In this document: piece after piece, positions 27,740-35,639 of the stretch | Numbering within the stretch: the first letter of the stretch is position 1 | Layout: each line of letters begins with the position of its first letter | Source of the DNA: Prochlorococcus sp. AG-402-N17 | GTDB taxonomy: Bacteria; Cyanobacteriota; Cyanobacteriia; PCC-6307; Cyanobiaceae | Direction of reading: 5' to 3' | Length of the DNA stretch: 64,000 nucleotides | Assembly (NCBI GenBank): GCA_003216455.1 | Contig: QCIV01000002.1 | Location: forward strand, 1-64,000 | Position numbers and translations under genes: made by a program | The notes under the pieces: model-generated | What the model saw: the letters and a program-made list of their open reading frames with translations, nothing else | The model's database searches: none | Told to the model about the DNA's origin: nothing

Positions 27740-28015
27740 ATGATTGAAAATTTCAAAGAAAGCACCGAAGATTTTAAAGATTATGATTCCGAACTGTTAC
27801 TTAAGATTATAAATAAGACATCAGTCGAGACTAAAAAAAGTGATGATAAAGAACTATTTGTAGACGAAAATTGGAAAATTAATTCAAGAAATATGAGTAA
27901 TATAATACCTTCTGATAATTCAAACTTGAAAAGAATATTATCAAATATTTTCCCAAATAAAAAAATAGTGATTCAGGATAATAATGATGGGTCGCAAACA
28001 ATTTTCTTATCCTAA
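27740..28015 (+). CDS. Hypothetical protein
   Basis: 91 aa, acidic N-terminal half (SEDFKDYDSELLLK), C-terminal IFPNKKIVIQDNNDGSQTIFLS looks like a small beta unit. No membrane segment. Function unknown. Confidence 0.6.
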   Translation: MIENFKESTEDFKDYDSELLLKIINKTSVETKKSDDKELFVDENWKINSRNMSNIIPSDNSNLKRILSNIFPNKKIVIQDNNDGSQTIFLS

Positions 28016-28128
28016 ATTTAGGAAATATTAAAACCTTATTTATACTATCTATTCAATATTTATTTTTTTTAGAAAAATTTAGTAAAAATTACTCTCGCGG
28101 AATTTTTTTAAAGATGTTATTGTTCACT

Positions 28129-28185
28129 AACGTTCATCCAATTTATATCTCTGGACGCATGAAATGGGAGTAGGGAACGGGATTC
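28129..28185 (+). promoter_or_regulatory. Glutamine-riboswitch-like leader (Downstream-peptide RNA type)
   Basis: AACGTTCATCC, then GGACGCATGAAATGG and GAGTAGGGAACGGG. CGTTC pairs with GAACG and TCC with GGA, matching the compact three-way layout of the Downstream-peptide/glnA glutamine aptamers. It lies 19 bases upstream of a short ORF, as the family name implies. The 8.2-kb copy shares the same boxes. Confidence 0.72.
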
Positions 28186-28203
28186 TCATTAACTGCAAAA
28201 AAC

Positions 28204-28375
28204 CATGAATAACCTCTTACAAATAAGAGAAAAAATCAAAAGAGCTAATAGGCTATATGAAGCCCAACTTTTGGCTACTAAAAGTGGAGAAGTTACTCCA
28301 TACAGAAGATCCGTCTTTGACGAAAGAATCAGGAAAACTCAAAAAGAAATTAAATTGAAAGACTCAAAAAATTAA
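28204..28375 (+). CDS. Riboswitch-controlled small ORF(s), possibly frameshifted
   Basis: ATG at 28204 gives MNNLLQIREKIKRANRLYES then a stop after 25 aa. A second frame starts at ATG 28256 (MKAQLLATKSGEVTPYRRSV) and runs 39 aa to 28375. Removing one A near 28260 would join them into a single basic ~56-aa protein, close in size to small glutamine synthetase inactivating factors and to the usual downstream peptides. Either the short second ORF is the product or the gene carries a one-base indel. Confidence 0.5.
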
Positions 28376-28399
28376 ATTACTTTTTGAAACTGATCAATT

Positions 28400-28430
28400 G
28401 AGAGGGGGTTTTATCCCTCTCTTTTTTTTA
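28400..28430 (+). terminator. Intrinsic terminator
   Basis: GAGAGGGGGTTTTATCCCTCTC forms a strong stem followed by eight T. It ends the riboswitch-controlled transcript. Confidence 0.85.
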
Positions 28431-28561
28431 TAAAAACAACGTAATTATTAATTTATTTTTTCGATTATCGATTATTAAATAGAACATAATTTTGATACTT
28501 TACTATTGATTTAAATAATATAAATGGCAAATTTAATTCAGTAATTAAGAGGTAAATAAAT

Positions 28562-28852
28562 ATGTTTAAAAAGAAAAATAAACAAATTAAAACCTCACCC
28601 AATAAATCAAATTTAGATCAAGTTTTATGGTTTATTGAAAATTATTTGCCCCAAAAGAAAGATCGATGTGTTCAAAAAAAATTGTATATGGATAATCTAG
28701 AAGCAGAGACTATTAAGATATTTTCTAAATTAGCCTCTACACGTTCTAGAACATTATTACCAACTACAAAAAATACGATAATCTCTTTTACCTTTGGTAA
28801 TTGGGCCTTGCCTTACCTGAAATTGCTTAAGAAAATAGGAATAGCTAAGTAA
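28562..28852 (+). CDS. Basic hypothetical protein
   Basis: 96 aa, rich in Lys (MFKKKNKQIKTSPNKSN). SFTFGNWALPYLKLLKKIG near the C-terminus is hydrophobic but short. Not recognised. Confidence 0.6.
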   Translation: MFKKKNKQIKTSPNKSNLDQVLWFIENYLPQKKDRCVQKKLYMDNLEAETIKIFSKLASTRSRTLLPTTKNTIISFTFGNWALPYLKLLKKIGIAK

Positions 28853-29007
28853 GAAAATTGTGATCTACTAAGACAAGATTTACCCTAAAAAATAAAATTA
28901 TATAAAGACTATAAAGTCTCACAAAATTTTTTTTAGAAATTTAAGAGGAATATTTACTTTACATAAAAAATACAATTGCTAAGTTTAAAGTAAGAGATCT
29001 ATTCATT

Positions 29008-29154
29008 ATGTTTCTAAATTATCTGCCTAGTGAAATGGTTGAAGTTGTTGGTTTAACAATGATTTTTTCATTTCTAGTTGGAACTATATTAATTTTGTTA
29101 TTTACATCAGATCAGGCAAATACAAAGAATCTATATTTAAAGAAGGCTAAATAA
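29008..29154 (+). CDS. Tiny single-pass membrane protein
   Basis: 48 aa: MFLNYLPSEMVEVVGLTMIF then a continuing helix and a basic tail (YLKKAK). Below the track cutoff. Function unknown. Confidence 0.45.
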   Translation: MFLNYLPSEMVEVVGLTMIFSFLVGTILILLFTSDQANTKNLYLKKAK

Positions 29155-29261
29155 ATTTTAAATAATTTATTCCTTTATATAAGGACCTCTGTTTTTAATA
29201 AAGTTAACTCGCAGGTGTAGAACATAATTTTTAATATTGATACATAAACAAAATTAAGATT

Positions 29262-29462
29262 ATGGGCGAAGCTAAAAGAAGAGAAGAATTAGGATTGCCA
29301 CCTAGACAAAAAAAAGTTGAATTAAATAAATCTGATAGATATCTTTCATGGCTTCCAATTACTAAATCAAGAATTAAGAAATACCCTTATGTGGGTGTAG
29401 CAACAATGGCACTAGGAGCGATAATTTTCTTAGTAAGTGGGGGCGCAAATAGTATTAATTAG
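29262..29462 (+). CDS. DUF2839 family membrane protein
   Basis: 66 aa; MGEAKRREELGLPPRQKK is the DUF2839 signature and VGVATMALGAIIFLVSGG one membrane helix. Paralog of the gene at 26.8 kb. Function unknown. Confidence 0.8.
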   Translation: MGEAKRREELGLPPRQKKVELNKSDRYLSWLPITKSRIKKYPYVGVATMALGAIIFLVSGGANSIN

Positions 29463-29490
29463 TTAGATTTTGCCTTCGATTAGAATATAT

Positions 29491-29751
29491 CTAAAATTTT
29501 TTTTGTAATAGTTTAACGCCAGATATTATTGAGATTATTGAAGCTATACCAAGAAATATCGAGTAAAAAGGCTGCAAATTAACAATGCCAAAATTACCTG
29601 TATGCCATTTTATTAACCAAAAAGCATCTATTCCTAGTGGTTGAAGAATACTATAAATAGTCCCAGTTACAATAGTAATTAGTAAAGGGATTGCTGAAAT
29701 TGCGGTTATTTTTCTGTGAATTTTTCTTTTATTTGTTTTTAATTTTTCCAT
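29491..29751 (-). CDS. PepSY-associated membrane protein, small
   Basis: 86 aa. KIHRKITAISAIPLLITIVTG is the helix-1 pattern (HR...L..TG) of PepSY-associated TM proteins, and a second helix follows (FYSIFLGIASIISIISG). It is the last gene of a seven-gene minus-strand operon and starts at the base after the preceding gene's stop. Confidence 0.65.
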   Translation of the reverse strand: MEKLKTNKRKIHRKITAISAIPLLITIVTGTIYSILQPLGIDAFWLIKWHTGNFGIVNLQPFYSIFLGIASIISIISGVKLLQKKF

Positions 29752-29973
29752 CTATTTCCTCAAATAGATATGTAATTCTTTTTCGTTTTTGCATGGCATC
29801 CATTTATCTTGATTCTTATGTATTCCTTCGCAACCAAGTTCTAAAGATCTTTTTTCGGCGTCCTCTTCAGAAAGAAATGTACCCCTCATATGTGCATGCG
29901 CATAACTATTGAAATTTAGAGATAAGGAAAATAAAAAAATAAAAAATTTAAAATTTCTAAGAAAAATATGCAT
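29752..29973 (-). CDS. DUF3721 exported protein
   Basis: 73 aa. Signal peptide IFLFSLSLNFNSYAHA, then the DUF3721 pattern AHMRGTFLSEEDAEKRSLELGCEGIHKNQDKWMPC with two conserved Cys and several His. It is probably periplasmic; the His/Cys content and the DUF411 neighbour hint at metal handling. Spaced 21 bases from the DUF411 gene. Confidence 0.8.
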   Translation of the reverse strand: MHIFLRNFKFFIFLFSLSLNFNSYAHAHMRGTFLSEEDAEKRSLELGCEGIHKNQDKWMPCKNEKELHIYLRK

Positions 29974-29994
29974 TATTTCAAATAAGTATTTGTA

Positions 29995-30552
29995 TTAAGG
30001 AGAGATTTTATCAAATATTTTTGTTTTACCAGTTTTACTAAATGAAACTACTTTGTAGTTCTCATAATCATGAGAGTGCGATTTGTGAGAATGTATTTCC
30101 ATCCCTGGAGAGCCAAGTGGCATGCCCGAAACTGCTATCCCATTGATATTTGGTTTTTCTCTAAAAAGTTTGTTGATTGATTCAATCGGGACATGTCCTT
30201 CAATCGTATATTTAGCTATTTGAGCAGAGTGACATGATCTAAGATTATTGGGAATTTGATATTGGTTTTTAATTACTGAAACATCCTCAACTATATTATC
30301 AACAACTTCTAATCCATTGTCTCTTAAATGATTGATCCATTTTTTGCAACAACCACATGATGATGATCTGTAAGAAACAACTTTTGGGATATCTATATTT
30401 TCTTGAGTTAAAGCAATACTTTTATTTGGATTAATTATATTTGTAAAAAGAATTCCAGAAAAAATTAGATAATTTAAAAATCCTCTTTTAAAAAATATTT
30501 TATTAAGTTCCATACTAATTGCGACGATTAAATTAATATTTAAATTAACCAT
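29995..30552 (-). CDS. DUF411 metal-binding protein
   Basis: 185 aa; the true start may be the internal ATG giving MELNKIFFKRG, with a signal-like segment (YLIFSGILFTNII). SSSCGCCKKWINHL is the DUF411 cysteine motif (CGCC-x2-W), followed by SCHSAQIAKYTIEGHVP and the His-rich HSHKSHSHDYE. Homologs are found in copper-resistance loci. Central gene of this operon. Confidence 0.85.
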   Translation of the reverse strand: MVNLNINLIVAISMELNKIFFKRGFLNYLIFSGILFTNIINPNKSIALTQENIDIPKVVSYRSSSCGCCKKWINHLRDNGLEVVDNIVEDVSVIKNQYQIPNNLRSCHSAQIAKYTIEGHVPIESINKLFREKPNINGIAVSGMPLGSPGMEIHSHKSHSHDYENYKVVSFSKTGKTKIFDKISP

Positions 30553-30573
30553 AAATGAAAATTTATTAAATCG

Positions 30574-31026
30574 CTATTTAATAAAAATCAAAACACTCAT
30601 AATTGCCATTAAAAGATTTTCGATAAAACTAATAATTCCCAAAGGAGTTTTTGCATATCCACCAATACATGCACAATTTAATTTTAACTTATCCAAATAA
30701 ACAGCCTTAAATACCGAAATCATTCCTGAAATTCCTAAAATTAGGGCAATAAAAATAATAAAAGAGGGTGGTGAAGAATTAAGAAAACTTATTCCAATTA
30801 ATAATTCGCAAAAAGGATAAATATATATCCAGCTATCAAATTTAAAAGATATTAAATCATATTTCTTATAACTTGTTCCAAAAGCTTCAATATCCATAAG
30901 CTTGAGCATCGCTAAAAGACAAATTGATATCCCCATAAAAATTTGGAAACTTTTAAGCAATGTAATGGTTATCAGAAATGAAGTACCAAAAACTGCAATT
31001 AAGGGTGTAAATGACTTGATCTTCAT
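30574..31026 (-). CDS. MauE/DoxX-like membrane protein
   Basis: 150 aa, four helices. FGTSYKKYDLI and YPFCELLIGISFL followed by LNCACIGGYAKTPLG, a Cys pair on a loop, resemble MauE-type proteins that support disulfide or metal-centre formation in the periplasm. It lies 21 bases upstream of the DUF411 gene. Confidence 0.65.
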   Translation of the reverse strand: MKIKSFTPLIAVFGTSFLITITLLKSFQIFMGISICLLAMLKLMDIEAFGTSYKKYDLISFKFDSWIYIYPFCELLIGISFLNSSPPSFIIFIALILGISGMISVFKAVYLDKLKLNCACIGGYAKTPLGIISFIENLLMAIMSVLIFIK

Positions 31027-31028
31027 TT

Positions 31029-31259
31029 TTAACTTTTGAGGATAGAATCACAAATACTAGACGGATTTGCCTGTTTAACTATTTTTAGTCTTTTGATAAG
31101 TTTGTCTCGATTTATTTGATGTTTTAAATATTTAATACATAAATTTTTTTCCTGATATACCTCTGCTATTGGAGAAATCTTTAAAGCAATAGCAAAAGTT
31201 CCAATAACTAAAAGAATGTTTGTAGCTAGTCGAATGTTTGGTCGAAAATTTGATCTCAT
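31029..31259 (-). CDS. Small anchored protein in the metal operon
   Basis: 76 aa: basic start MRSNFRPNIRLA, one membrane helix (NILLVIGTFAIALKIS) and a basic, two-cysteine tail. It starts on an ATGA overlap with the upstream 38-aa gene and ends 2 bases before the MauE-like gene. Function unknown. Confidence 0.6.
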   Translation of the reverse strand: MRSNFRPNIRLATNILLVIGTFAIALKISPIAEVYQEKNLCIKYLKHQINRDKLIKRLKIVKQANPSSICDSILKS

Positions 31260-31372
31260 TCGTATTCTTTATTTCTGTCAATAACTCCCCTTAAATATAT
31301 ATCTTTTAGCTCGTCTTTATATCCATTTTCTTTTGCAAATTCCTCTAATTCCTTCAACTCTTTTTCTGTCAT
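31256..31372 (-). CDS. Tiny acidic protein, translationally coupled
   Basis: 38 aa: MTEKELKELEEFAKENGYKD then ELKDIYLRG. Its start shares a base with the preceding stop (TAATG) and its stop overlaps the next start (ATGA), so it belongs to the metal operon. Function unknown. Confidence 0.5.
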   Translation of the reverse strand: MTEKELKELEEFAKENGYKDELKDIYLRGVIDRNKEYE

Positions 31373-31515
31373 TAAGCAGATTTGGATATATTGTTTTTCA
31401 TATCTTCAATTTGGTTGATTAATTCACCTAACCATTCTGTATTATTTTCGGATCTTTTCTGAAAATATGTAATTTTAGGTTGATTAATTTCTAGTGTCTC
31501 ATAATCTCCACTCAT
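31372..31515 (-). CDS. Tiny protein, first gene of the metal operon
   Basis: 47 aa: MSGDYETLEINQPKITYFQK then a helical tail WLGELINQIEDMKNNI. It is linked to the next ORF by TAATG. Function unknown. Confidence 0.45.
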   Translation of the reverse strand: MSGDYETLEINQPKITYFQKRSENNTEWLGELINQIEDMKNNISKSA

Positions 31516-31661
31516 AAATTACCTCTAAATTTACACTCTGCATAATTTATCTAGAGAGATTATGCACATCAATAGGTTCTATTACTTATTAAACATTTTA
31601 CATGAGTAATAAGTCGCTTTTTTTAATAGTATAAATATCAAGGAATTTATCTTTAAAAAAT

Positions 31662-31766
31662 ATGGCAAATAATGAAGAACTTGAAAAAAGAATTGAGACT
31701 TTAGAAAAAGAAGTAAAGCACCTAAAAGCCGTTCTGCAATATCAAACGAGAAATAAGAAAAAGTGA
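31662..31766 (+). CDS. Tiny coiled-coil protein
   Basis: 34 aa: MANNEELEKRIETLEKEVKH then LKAVLQYQ, a clean heptad pattern like a SlyX-type coiled coil. Function unknown. Confidence 0.45.
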   Translation: MANNEELEKRIETLEKEVKHLKAVLQYQTRNKKK

Positions 31767-31950
31767 TTTATTCTTATTTCATAGAAATTACTTTTGGTCA
31801 GATAAGCATTTTTTCTCTTGGTTGTTTTGGGTACCTAATGTCAAAGCTAAATATTAAAAATTGGTCCATAATTAGTCACTTTTTGAAAAAATAACTTTAA
31901 TCATTGATATTTAGAACATATTTGTTTTTATATATATAAAACTACTATAT

Positions 31951-32067
31951 ATGATTAACTCAATAGCTATTACATTGTTTTTGTTAGGCTCTTTAGTCGC
32001 TTACAAAAGACTCAAAAGAAAGAAAAGGCAATTTCACGCACCACCTACAAATCAGCTTCCTAGTTGA
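31951..32067 (+). CDS. Tiny single-pass membrane protein
   Basis: 38 aa: MINSIAITLFLLGSLVAYKR then a very basic stretch (LKRKKRQFH). Function unknown. Confidence 0.4.
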   Translation: MINSIAITLFLLGSLVAYKRLKRKKRQFHAPPTNQLPS

Positions 32068-32070
32068 AGA

Positions 32071-32184
32071 TTATATCCCGTCTTCGTCTTCTCCAAAAGG
32101 ATTGTATCTAATATCCCAGATTAGAACGACTGCTATAGATAAAAGCAATAGTCCAAAAATAACTTGAGGAGGAGGAAATAACAT
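32071..32184 (-). CDS. Tiny membrane protein
   Basis: 37 aa, ATG at 32184: MLFPPPQVIFGLLLLSIAVV then an acidic tail (NPFGEDEDG). The PPPQ-helix-acidic-tail layout resembles many cyanobacterial mini-proteins. Function unknown. Confidence 0.45.
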   Translation of the reverse strand: MLFPPPQVIFGLLLLSIAVVLIWDIRYNPFGEDEDGI

Positions 32185-32296
32185 TAATGAAAATATAACA
32201 ATTATCAATAAGCTTCGCTTATGAAAATTTTAAAGGGTAATCGATATTGTTTGGTTCTAAATGTTTTACATGACATGCTGTTGTGCAATCTACTCC

Positions 32297-32386
32297 CTAG
32301 CTATTGATGCTAAAAGAAGTTATACATTCAAAAAAACTTTCCAAAGCATAGGAATCTTTAATATTTGAATAAATGTCTTTATTCAT
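32297..32386 (-). CDS. Possible tiny ORF
   Basis: 29 aa (MNKDIYSNIKDSYALESFFE then CITSF). Recorded because the surrounding 400 bases otherwise hold only the neighbouring small genes. No supporting homology inside the window. Confidence 0.2.
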   Translation of the reverse strand: MNKDIYSNIKDSYALESFFECITSFSINS

Positions 32387-32471
32387 GGTTAAACTTCCAT
32401 TATGAAGCTTATCTAGCAATTAATTTTTAAAAATATCAAATTTTAGGTAAAGTACCTATTCACCATTTTTT

Positions 32472-32720
32472 TTAAAAAAAACTGTTGAATCTATAAGTTT
32501 TTTTCCACTCTTCCTCTAATAGTTTTTTATATTCTTTTCTCGCTTCTTCGATAGATTCAACCCTAGAGCCTTTCATAACTGGCTTAGTTGATCGCTTAAA
32601 AATACAACCATAAGAAATTAAAATTGCATTAATCATAGAAGAATTCTTAGAACTATCATCAAAAGGTTCAAATACTTTAATCCTCGATCTGGCTTTATTG
32701 ATTAAAGTAAATTTTTCCAT
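32472..32720 (-). CDS. DUF1651-like protein
   Basis: 82 aa. The C-terminal IEEARKEYKKLLEEEWKKT corresponds to the A-R-E-x-K-L-x2-GW end of the DUF1651 proteins at 35.2 and 48.8 kb. The start codon follows directly on a hairpin plus T7 that ends the 191-base repeated element A. Function unknown. Confidence 0.65.
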   Translation of the reverse strand: MEKFTLINKARSRIKVFEPFDDSSKNSSMINAILISYGCIFKRSTKPVMKGSRVESIEEARKEYKKLLEEEWKKTYRFNSFF

Positions 32721-32911
32721 AAAAAAAGGGCGTTAGCTTCGCCCCAATCAAAAAGCTGGATAATCCCCATCACCCAACCTTTTTAAAATCTTAGCACTAC
32801 ATATGGTGTTTGTAAGTATTTGAAATTACCCATTGATGGGGTTGTTTGTTTCGGTTTAATTTGTCATTATAGGAATCCCCATCACCTAGGCTCGTAAGAG
32901 TCTTTTTTTTT
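32721..32911. repeat. 191-bp structured inverted repeat, copy A
   Basis: Copy A of an element repeated in opposite orientation at 41506-41696, about 80% identical by eye. One end is GGGCG-AAGCTAA-CGCCC plus T7 (minus direction); the other is GGCTC-GTAA-GAGTC plus T9 (plus direction). Inside are two copies of AATCCCCATCACC and a complementary GATGGGG. It is either a long 5' leader of the DUF1651-like gene or a stand-alone ncRNA read rightwards. Confidence 0.7.
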
Positions 32912-33012
32912 CTATTTTTTTGGTTTAAGCCCTTTTAATTTAATTAGTGTTTAAAGACTTTTTATTTAATTTTTAAATTCGATAATTAATAATTAAAAAA
33001 ATAATTTTATTC

Positions 33013-33324
33013 ATGCAAACTTACATCGTTCACTGGCAATTTCCAGATCAAGAAAGTCATATGCAAGGAGCCGAAGCTTTTGCGGGTTTTGTTGAAGGAG
33101 GATGCGAAGGTGATGAATTTGATGGGTTTAAAGTTCTTAATCGAGTAGTAAATCCTGAGGGAGCTAATGGTTGGGCAATAGTTGAATCTTCAAACCATCA
33201 GAACATTTGGAAATGGAGTAGTATCTGGGTCGATAATTTTGGTGTAGAAATAGAAGTCACACCAGTTCTAACGGATAAAGAATTTCTTTCCGTCCATAAA
33301 GAAATTGCAGCAGCTTCTAACTAA
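33013..33324 (+). CDS. DUF3303 protein
   Basis: 103 aa. QTYIVHWQFPDQESHMQGAEAF..., GFKVLNRVVNPEGANGWAIVES and a C-terminal VTPVLTDKEF match the small proteins at 39300 and 48134. These are compact ferredoxin-like folds common in marine cyanobacteria. Soluble; function unknown. Confidence 0.8.
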   Translation: MQTYIVHWQFPDQESHMQGAEAFAGFVEGGCEGDEFDGFKVLNRVVNPEGANGWAIVESSNHQNIWKWSSIWVDNFGVEIEVTPVLTDKEFLSVHKEIAAASN

Positions 33325-33385
33325 GGGTTAATCTTCTGTGTGTTTGACTACTGATTTAATATAAAAGGGTAGTACATATTTTTTT

Positions 33386-33553
33386 ATGGAAAAGTTTTCT
33401 TCTGAAGAAATTGAAAGTCAATACAATTTAATAAAAATGCTTTTAGCTGAACCTGAAAAGTATAGAGATGCAATTAATGCAATAAAAAAAGATATTGCAT
33501 ATATGCCCGTAGAGCTTAAAAAAAAACTTGAGGAAGAAAAAATTATTTTATAA
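33386..33553 (+). CDS. Small acidic helical protein
   Basis: 55 aa: MEKFSSEEIESQYNLIKMLL then KYRDAINAIKKDI. Below the track cutoff; start preceded by a T-run. Function unknown. Confidence 0.45.
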   Translation: MEKFSSEEIESQYNLIKMLLAEPEKYRDAINAIKKDIAYMPVELKKKLEEEKIIL

Positions 33554-33621
33554 ATAAATCGTAACTCGAGTTAATCATAATCGTTAATTTTTAAAAATTA
33601 GTAATTAGCCATTCTCCTAAA

Positions 33622-33786
33622 CTAACCGAGAGAGTCTAAATCTCTACGATGATGAACTGTATTTGCGTAATCTTGTGGAACTTTCTGTTCTCTCATTAAA
33701 TCTGCAATTGTTGGATAATCTTTTGCATTATCAAGATCTCTTGCATTTTTATCTTGAATTGCGAATGGTGATCTTTTTAAATTCAT
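33622..33786 (-). CDS. Small conserved-looking protein
   Basis: 54 aa, ATG at 33786: MNLKRSPFAIQDKNARDLDN then MREQKVPQDYANTVHHRRDL. Polar, no membrane helix. It is 11 bases downstream of the 61-aa gene and probably in one transcript with it. Function unknown. Confidence 0.5.
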   Translation of the reverse strand: MNLKRSPFAIQDKNARDLDNAKDYPTIADLMREQKVPQDYANTVHHRRDLDSLG

Positions 33787-33797
33787 AATTAATTTTC

Positions 33798-33983
33798 TCA
33801 AAATTTTTGTTGGATTCTGATTACGGATCCTGGATTGTCATGTACGTAAGTGTTGAATTCTCTCGCAAGCATTAGGCAATCGTATGCATCGCGCGCGTAG
33901 AAGCCAACTTCATGTGTCTTATTTGTTGAATCTTTGTAACTCAACACATATTTATTACATGATTTTATTGGTGTTGAAGGCAT
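33798..33983 (-). CDS. Small hypothetical protein
   Basis: 61 aa: KYVLSYKDSTNKTHEVGFYARDAYDCLMLAREFN looks like a small alpha/beta domain. Function unknown. Confidence 0.55.
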   Translation of the reverse strand: MPSTPIKSCNKYVLSYKDSTNKTHEVGFYARDAYDCLMLAREFNTYVHDNPGSVIRIQQKF

Positions 33984-34235
33984 TTAATTTATATCTGTTA
34001 CCACTAAGTTCTAACTAGGCATGCTTATTAATCGACTAATAAAAATGTACGGTTTAAGGCACAAACATATACGGATAGAGGACCAGCAACCTAATTTAAA
34101 AATAAATATAATGATTAGTTATATTTTGAAAAGAAAGTCAAAATTTCCGTTACTCCCATAAAACTATTTTCAGCGGCAACCTATTTTTTGTAAGAAATTT
34201 TTTTTTTGTAGATAATGTTTTTATAAACATATCAA

Positions 34236-34382
34236 CTATCTTGCTAAATAAGTTTGTTCGAGATTATTAATATATTTTTCACCATCATCATCACCATCGT
34301 CATCATCATGGAAGGAAGAGATTAATACATAAATTCCTCCAAGTCCTAATAACATAGATAAATAAAGAATAGGATCTGTCAT
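34236..34382 (-). CDS. Tiny membrane protein with an Asp-rich tract
   Basis: 48 aa, ATG at 34382: MTDPILYLSMLLGLGGIYVL, a helix, then FHDDDDGDDDGEKYI. The tract is encoded by a CAT/CAC-rich low-complexity run on the plus strand (34275-34310), a possible site of length variation. An Asp cluster after a helix could bind cations; this is inference. Confidence 0.45.
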   Translation of the reverse strand: MTDPILYLSMLLGLGGIYVLISSFHDDDDGDDDGEKYINNLEQTYLAR

Positions 34383-34502
34383 AATTCAAGTTTGAAACAT
34401 TCAAATTAAATTTGAGGAAGCTTTTCAATATCTATATTTTCTTTTAATTATTTGGATAAAAAACTTTCTACGATCAAAAAATTGTTATTTATTTGAGAAA
34501 AC

Positions 34503-34545
34503 TGAAAGTAGATCTAAAATAAGGTAAATTTACTGTTTTTTTAAG
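34503..34545 (+). promoter_or_regulatory. Divergent copy of the shared promoter-leader
   Basis: TGAAAGTAGATCTAAAATAA followed by GGTAAATTTACTG and T7. It matches the family core GTCGATCTAAAATAAGG and ends in an inverted repeat plus T-run, 28 bases upstream of the SRAP gene. Confidence 0.5.
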
Positions 34546-34572
34546 TGAGTTTTAAGAATATTTTAAAAATCA

Positions 34573-35211
34573 ATGTGCGGAAGATTTGAGCTGAAAACTA
34601 AATTTGAGAAGTTGCCAAAGGTTTTGAAACAAGACTATCCAATTGGACTTGATTCTAAATACGATACTCAAAGCCTAATAAGACCTAATGATCCTGTTCT
34701 TGTAATTAAAAACGAAGGAAGAATTAAAACTACTTTTATGACATGGGGCTTTATTTCTCCTTGGGCCAGGGATCCATTTGATAAAGAGAGACCAAGACCA
34801 TTTAATGCAAGATCAGAAACCGTAGGAGAAAAAAAATTATTTAGTGGAAGTTGGAAACATAAAAGGTGCCTAATACCTGCGAGCGGTTTTTTTGAAAAAA
34901 AATATCGTGTTCGAAAATCGAATTATGAGACTTTTTGGTTGGGCGGAATTTGGAGTAAGTGGACTTCACTAGATGGAGCAGAACTTGAGAGTTGCTGCGT
35001 TTTAACAACTGAACCAAATGATTTAATTAAACCTTTACATCACCGCATGCCTGTGATCGTTCCTAATGGATATGAGGAACAATGGATAGAGCAAGTTAAA
35101 GATGCAGATGAATTAAGAGGATTATTTACAATCATGATGAGTTGGCCCCCTGATGGTTGGCTAGTAGAGGATGTAAAGAAAAAAGAAACTGATCAAATGA
35201 GTTTGTTTTAA
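34573..35211 (+). CDS. SRAP/YedK-type abasic-site DNA-protein crosslinking protein
   Basis: 212 aa. Starts MCGRFE, exposing the catalytic Cys2 after Met removal. RPFNARSETV, RCLIPASGFFEKK (active-site Glu) and LHHRMPVIV (His) complete the SRAP active site. The protein links covalently to abasic sites in single-stranded DNA and shields them. It follows a promoter-leader of the shared family and precedes a DUF1651 gene by 32 bases. Confidence 0.93.
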   Translation: MCGRFELKTKFEKLPKVLKQDYPIGLDSKYDTQSLIRPNDPVLVIKNEGRIKTTFMTWGFISPWARDPFDKERPRPFNARSETVGEKKLFSGSWKHKRCLIPASGFFEKKYRVRKSNYETFWLGGIWSKWTSLDGAELESCCVLTTEPNDLIKPLHHRMPVIVPNGYEEQWIEQVKDADELRGLFTIMMSWPPDGWLVEDVKKKETDQMSLF

Positions 35212-35243
35212 ATGGAACACTTACTAATTCCAAGGTTAGATTA

Positions 35244-35489
35244 ATGGCTAAATCTTATTGGTTGATTAATTCAAATAGATCAGAAGTTAAAAGATTTATG
35301 AAAAACGATAAGAGTATTGATGGAGTTTTTGAATATATGTTTATAGATACTGGAAAAATAGTGGGGGGATTAGGAAACAAACCACCAGTAATGACAAATA
35401 CAGTTTCTGTTGAAATAGATTTAGCTAGAGAAATTTATGAAAGATTACTTTCTAAGGGATGGAGGAAAATTGAAAAAAATTGGAATTAA
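35244..35489 (+). CDS. DUF1651 family protein
   Basis: 81 aa. AKSYWLINSNRSEVKRFMKND, YMFIDTGKIV, KPPVMT and LAREIYERLLSKGWRKIE match the copy at 48846 and the pseudogene at 36555. Function unknown; the family is confined to marine picocyanobacteria as far as I know. It follows the SRAP gene with ATGGAACACTTACTAATTCC, a faint version of the shared tail motif, between them. Confidence 0.85.
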   Translation: MAKSYWLINSNRSEVKRFMKNDKSIDGVFEYMFIDTGKIVGGLGNKPPVMTNTVSVEIDLAREIYERLLSKGWRKIEKNWN

Positions 35490-35563
35490 AAAGAGAGTTA
35501 GATCTGTGAGGTATAAATTACTGGTGAAAATAATCTGAAATTCAATAATGAGAATATCAACTA

Positions 35564-35597
35564 AAATTGACACCCGATCTAAAATATTAGGAGATTA
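35564..35597 (+). promoter_or_regulatory. Divergent copy of the shared promoter-leader upstream of the rluF-like gene
   Basis: ATTGACACCCGATCTAAAAT followed by ATTAGGAGAT. The first 20 bases match the shared core closely; the hairpin/T-run part is lost. Confidence 0.5.
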
Positions 35598-35639
35598 GTA
35601 AATTATTTTTTTAGTGCAGATAAAAATGAGACATCCAAA

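Noticed and set aside
28129-28185. Alternative reading as a cobalamin or SAM riboswitch
   Set aside because: Too short and lacking their conserved boxes; the CGTTCATCC/GGGAACG pattern fits the glutamine family better.
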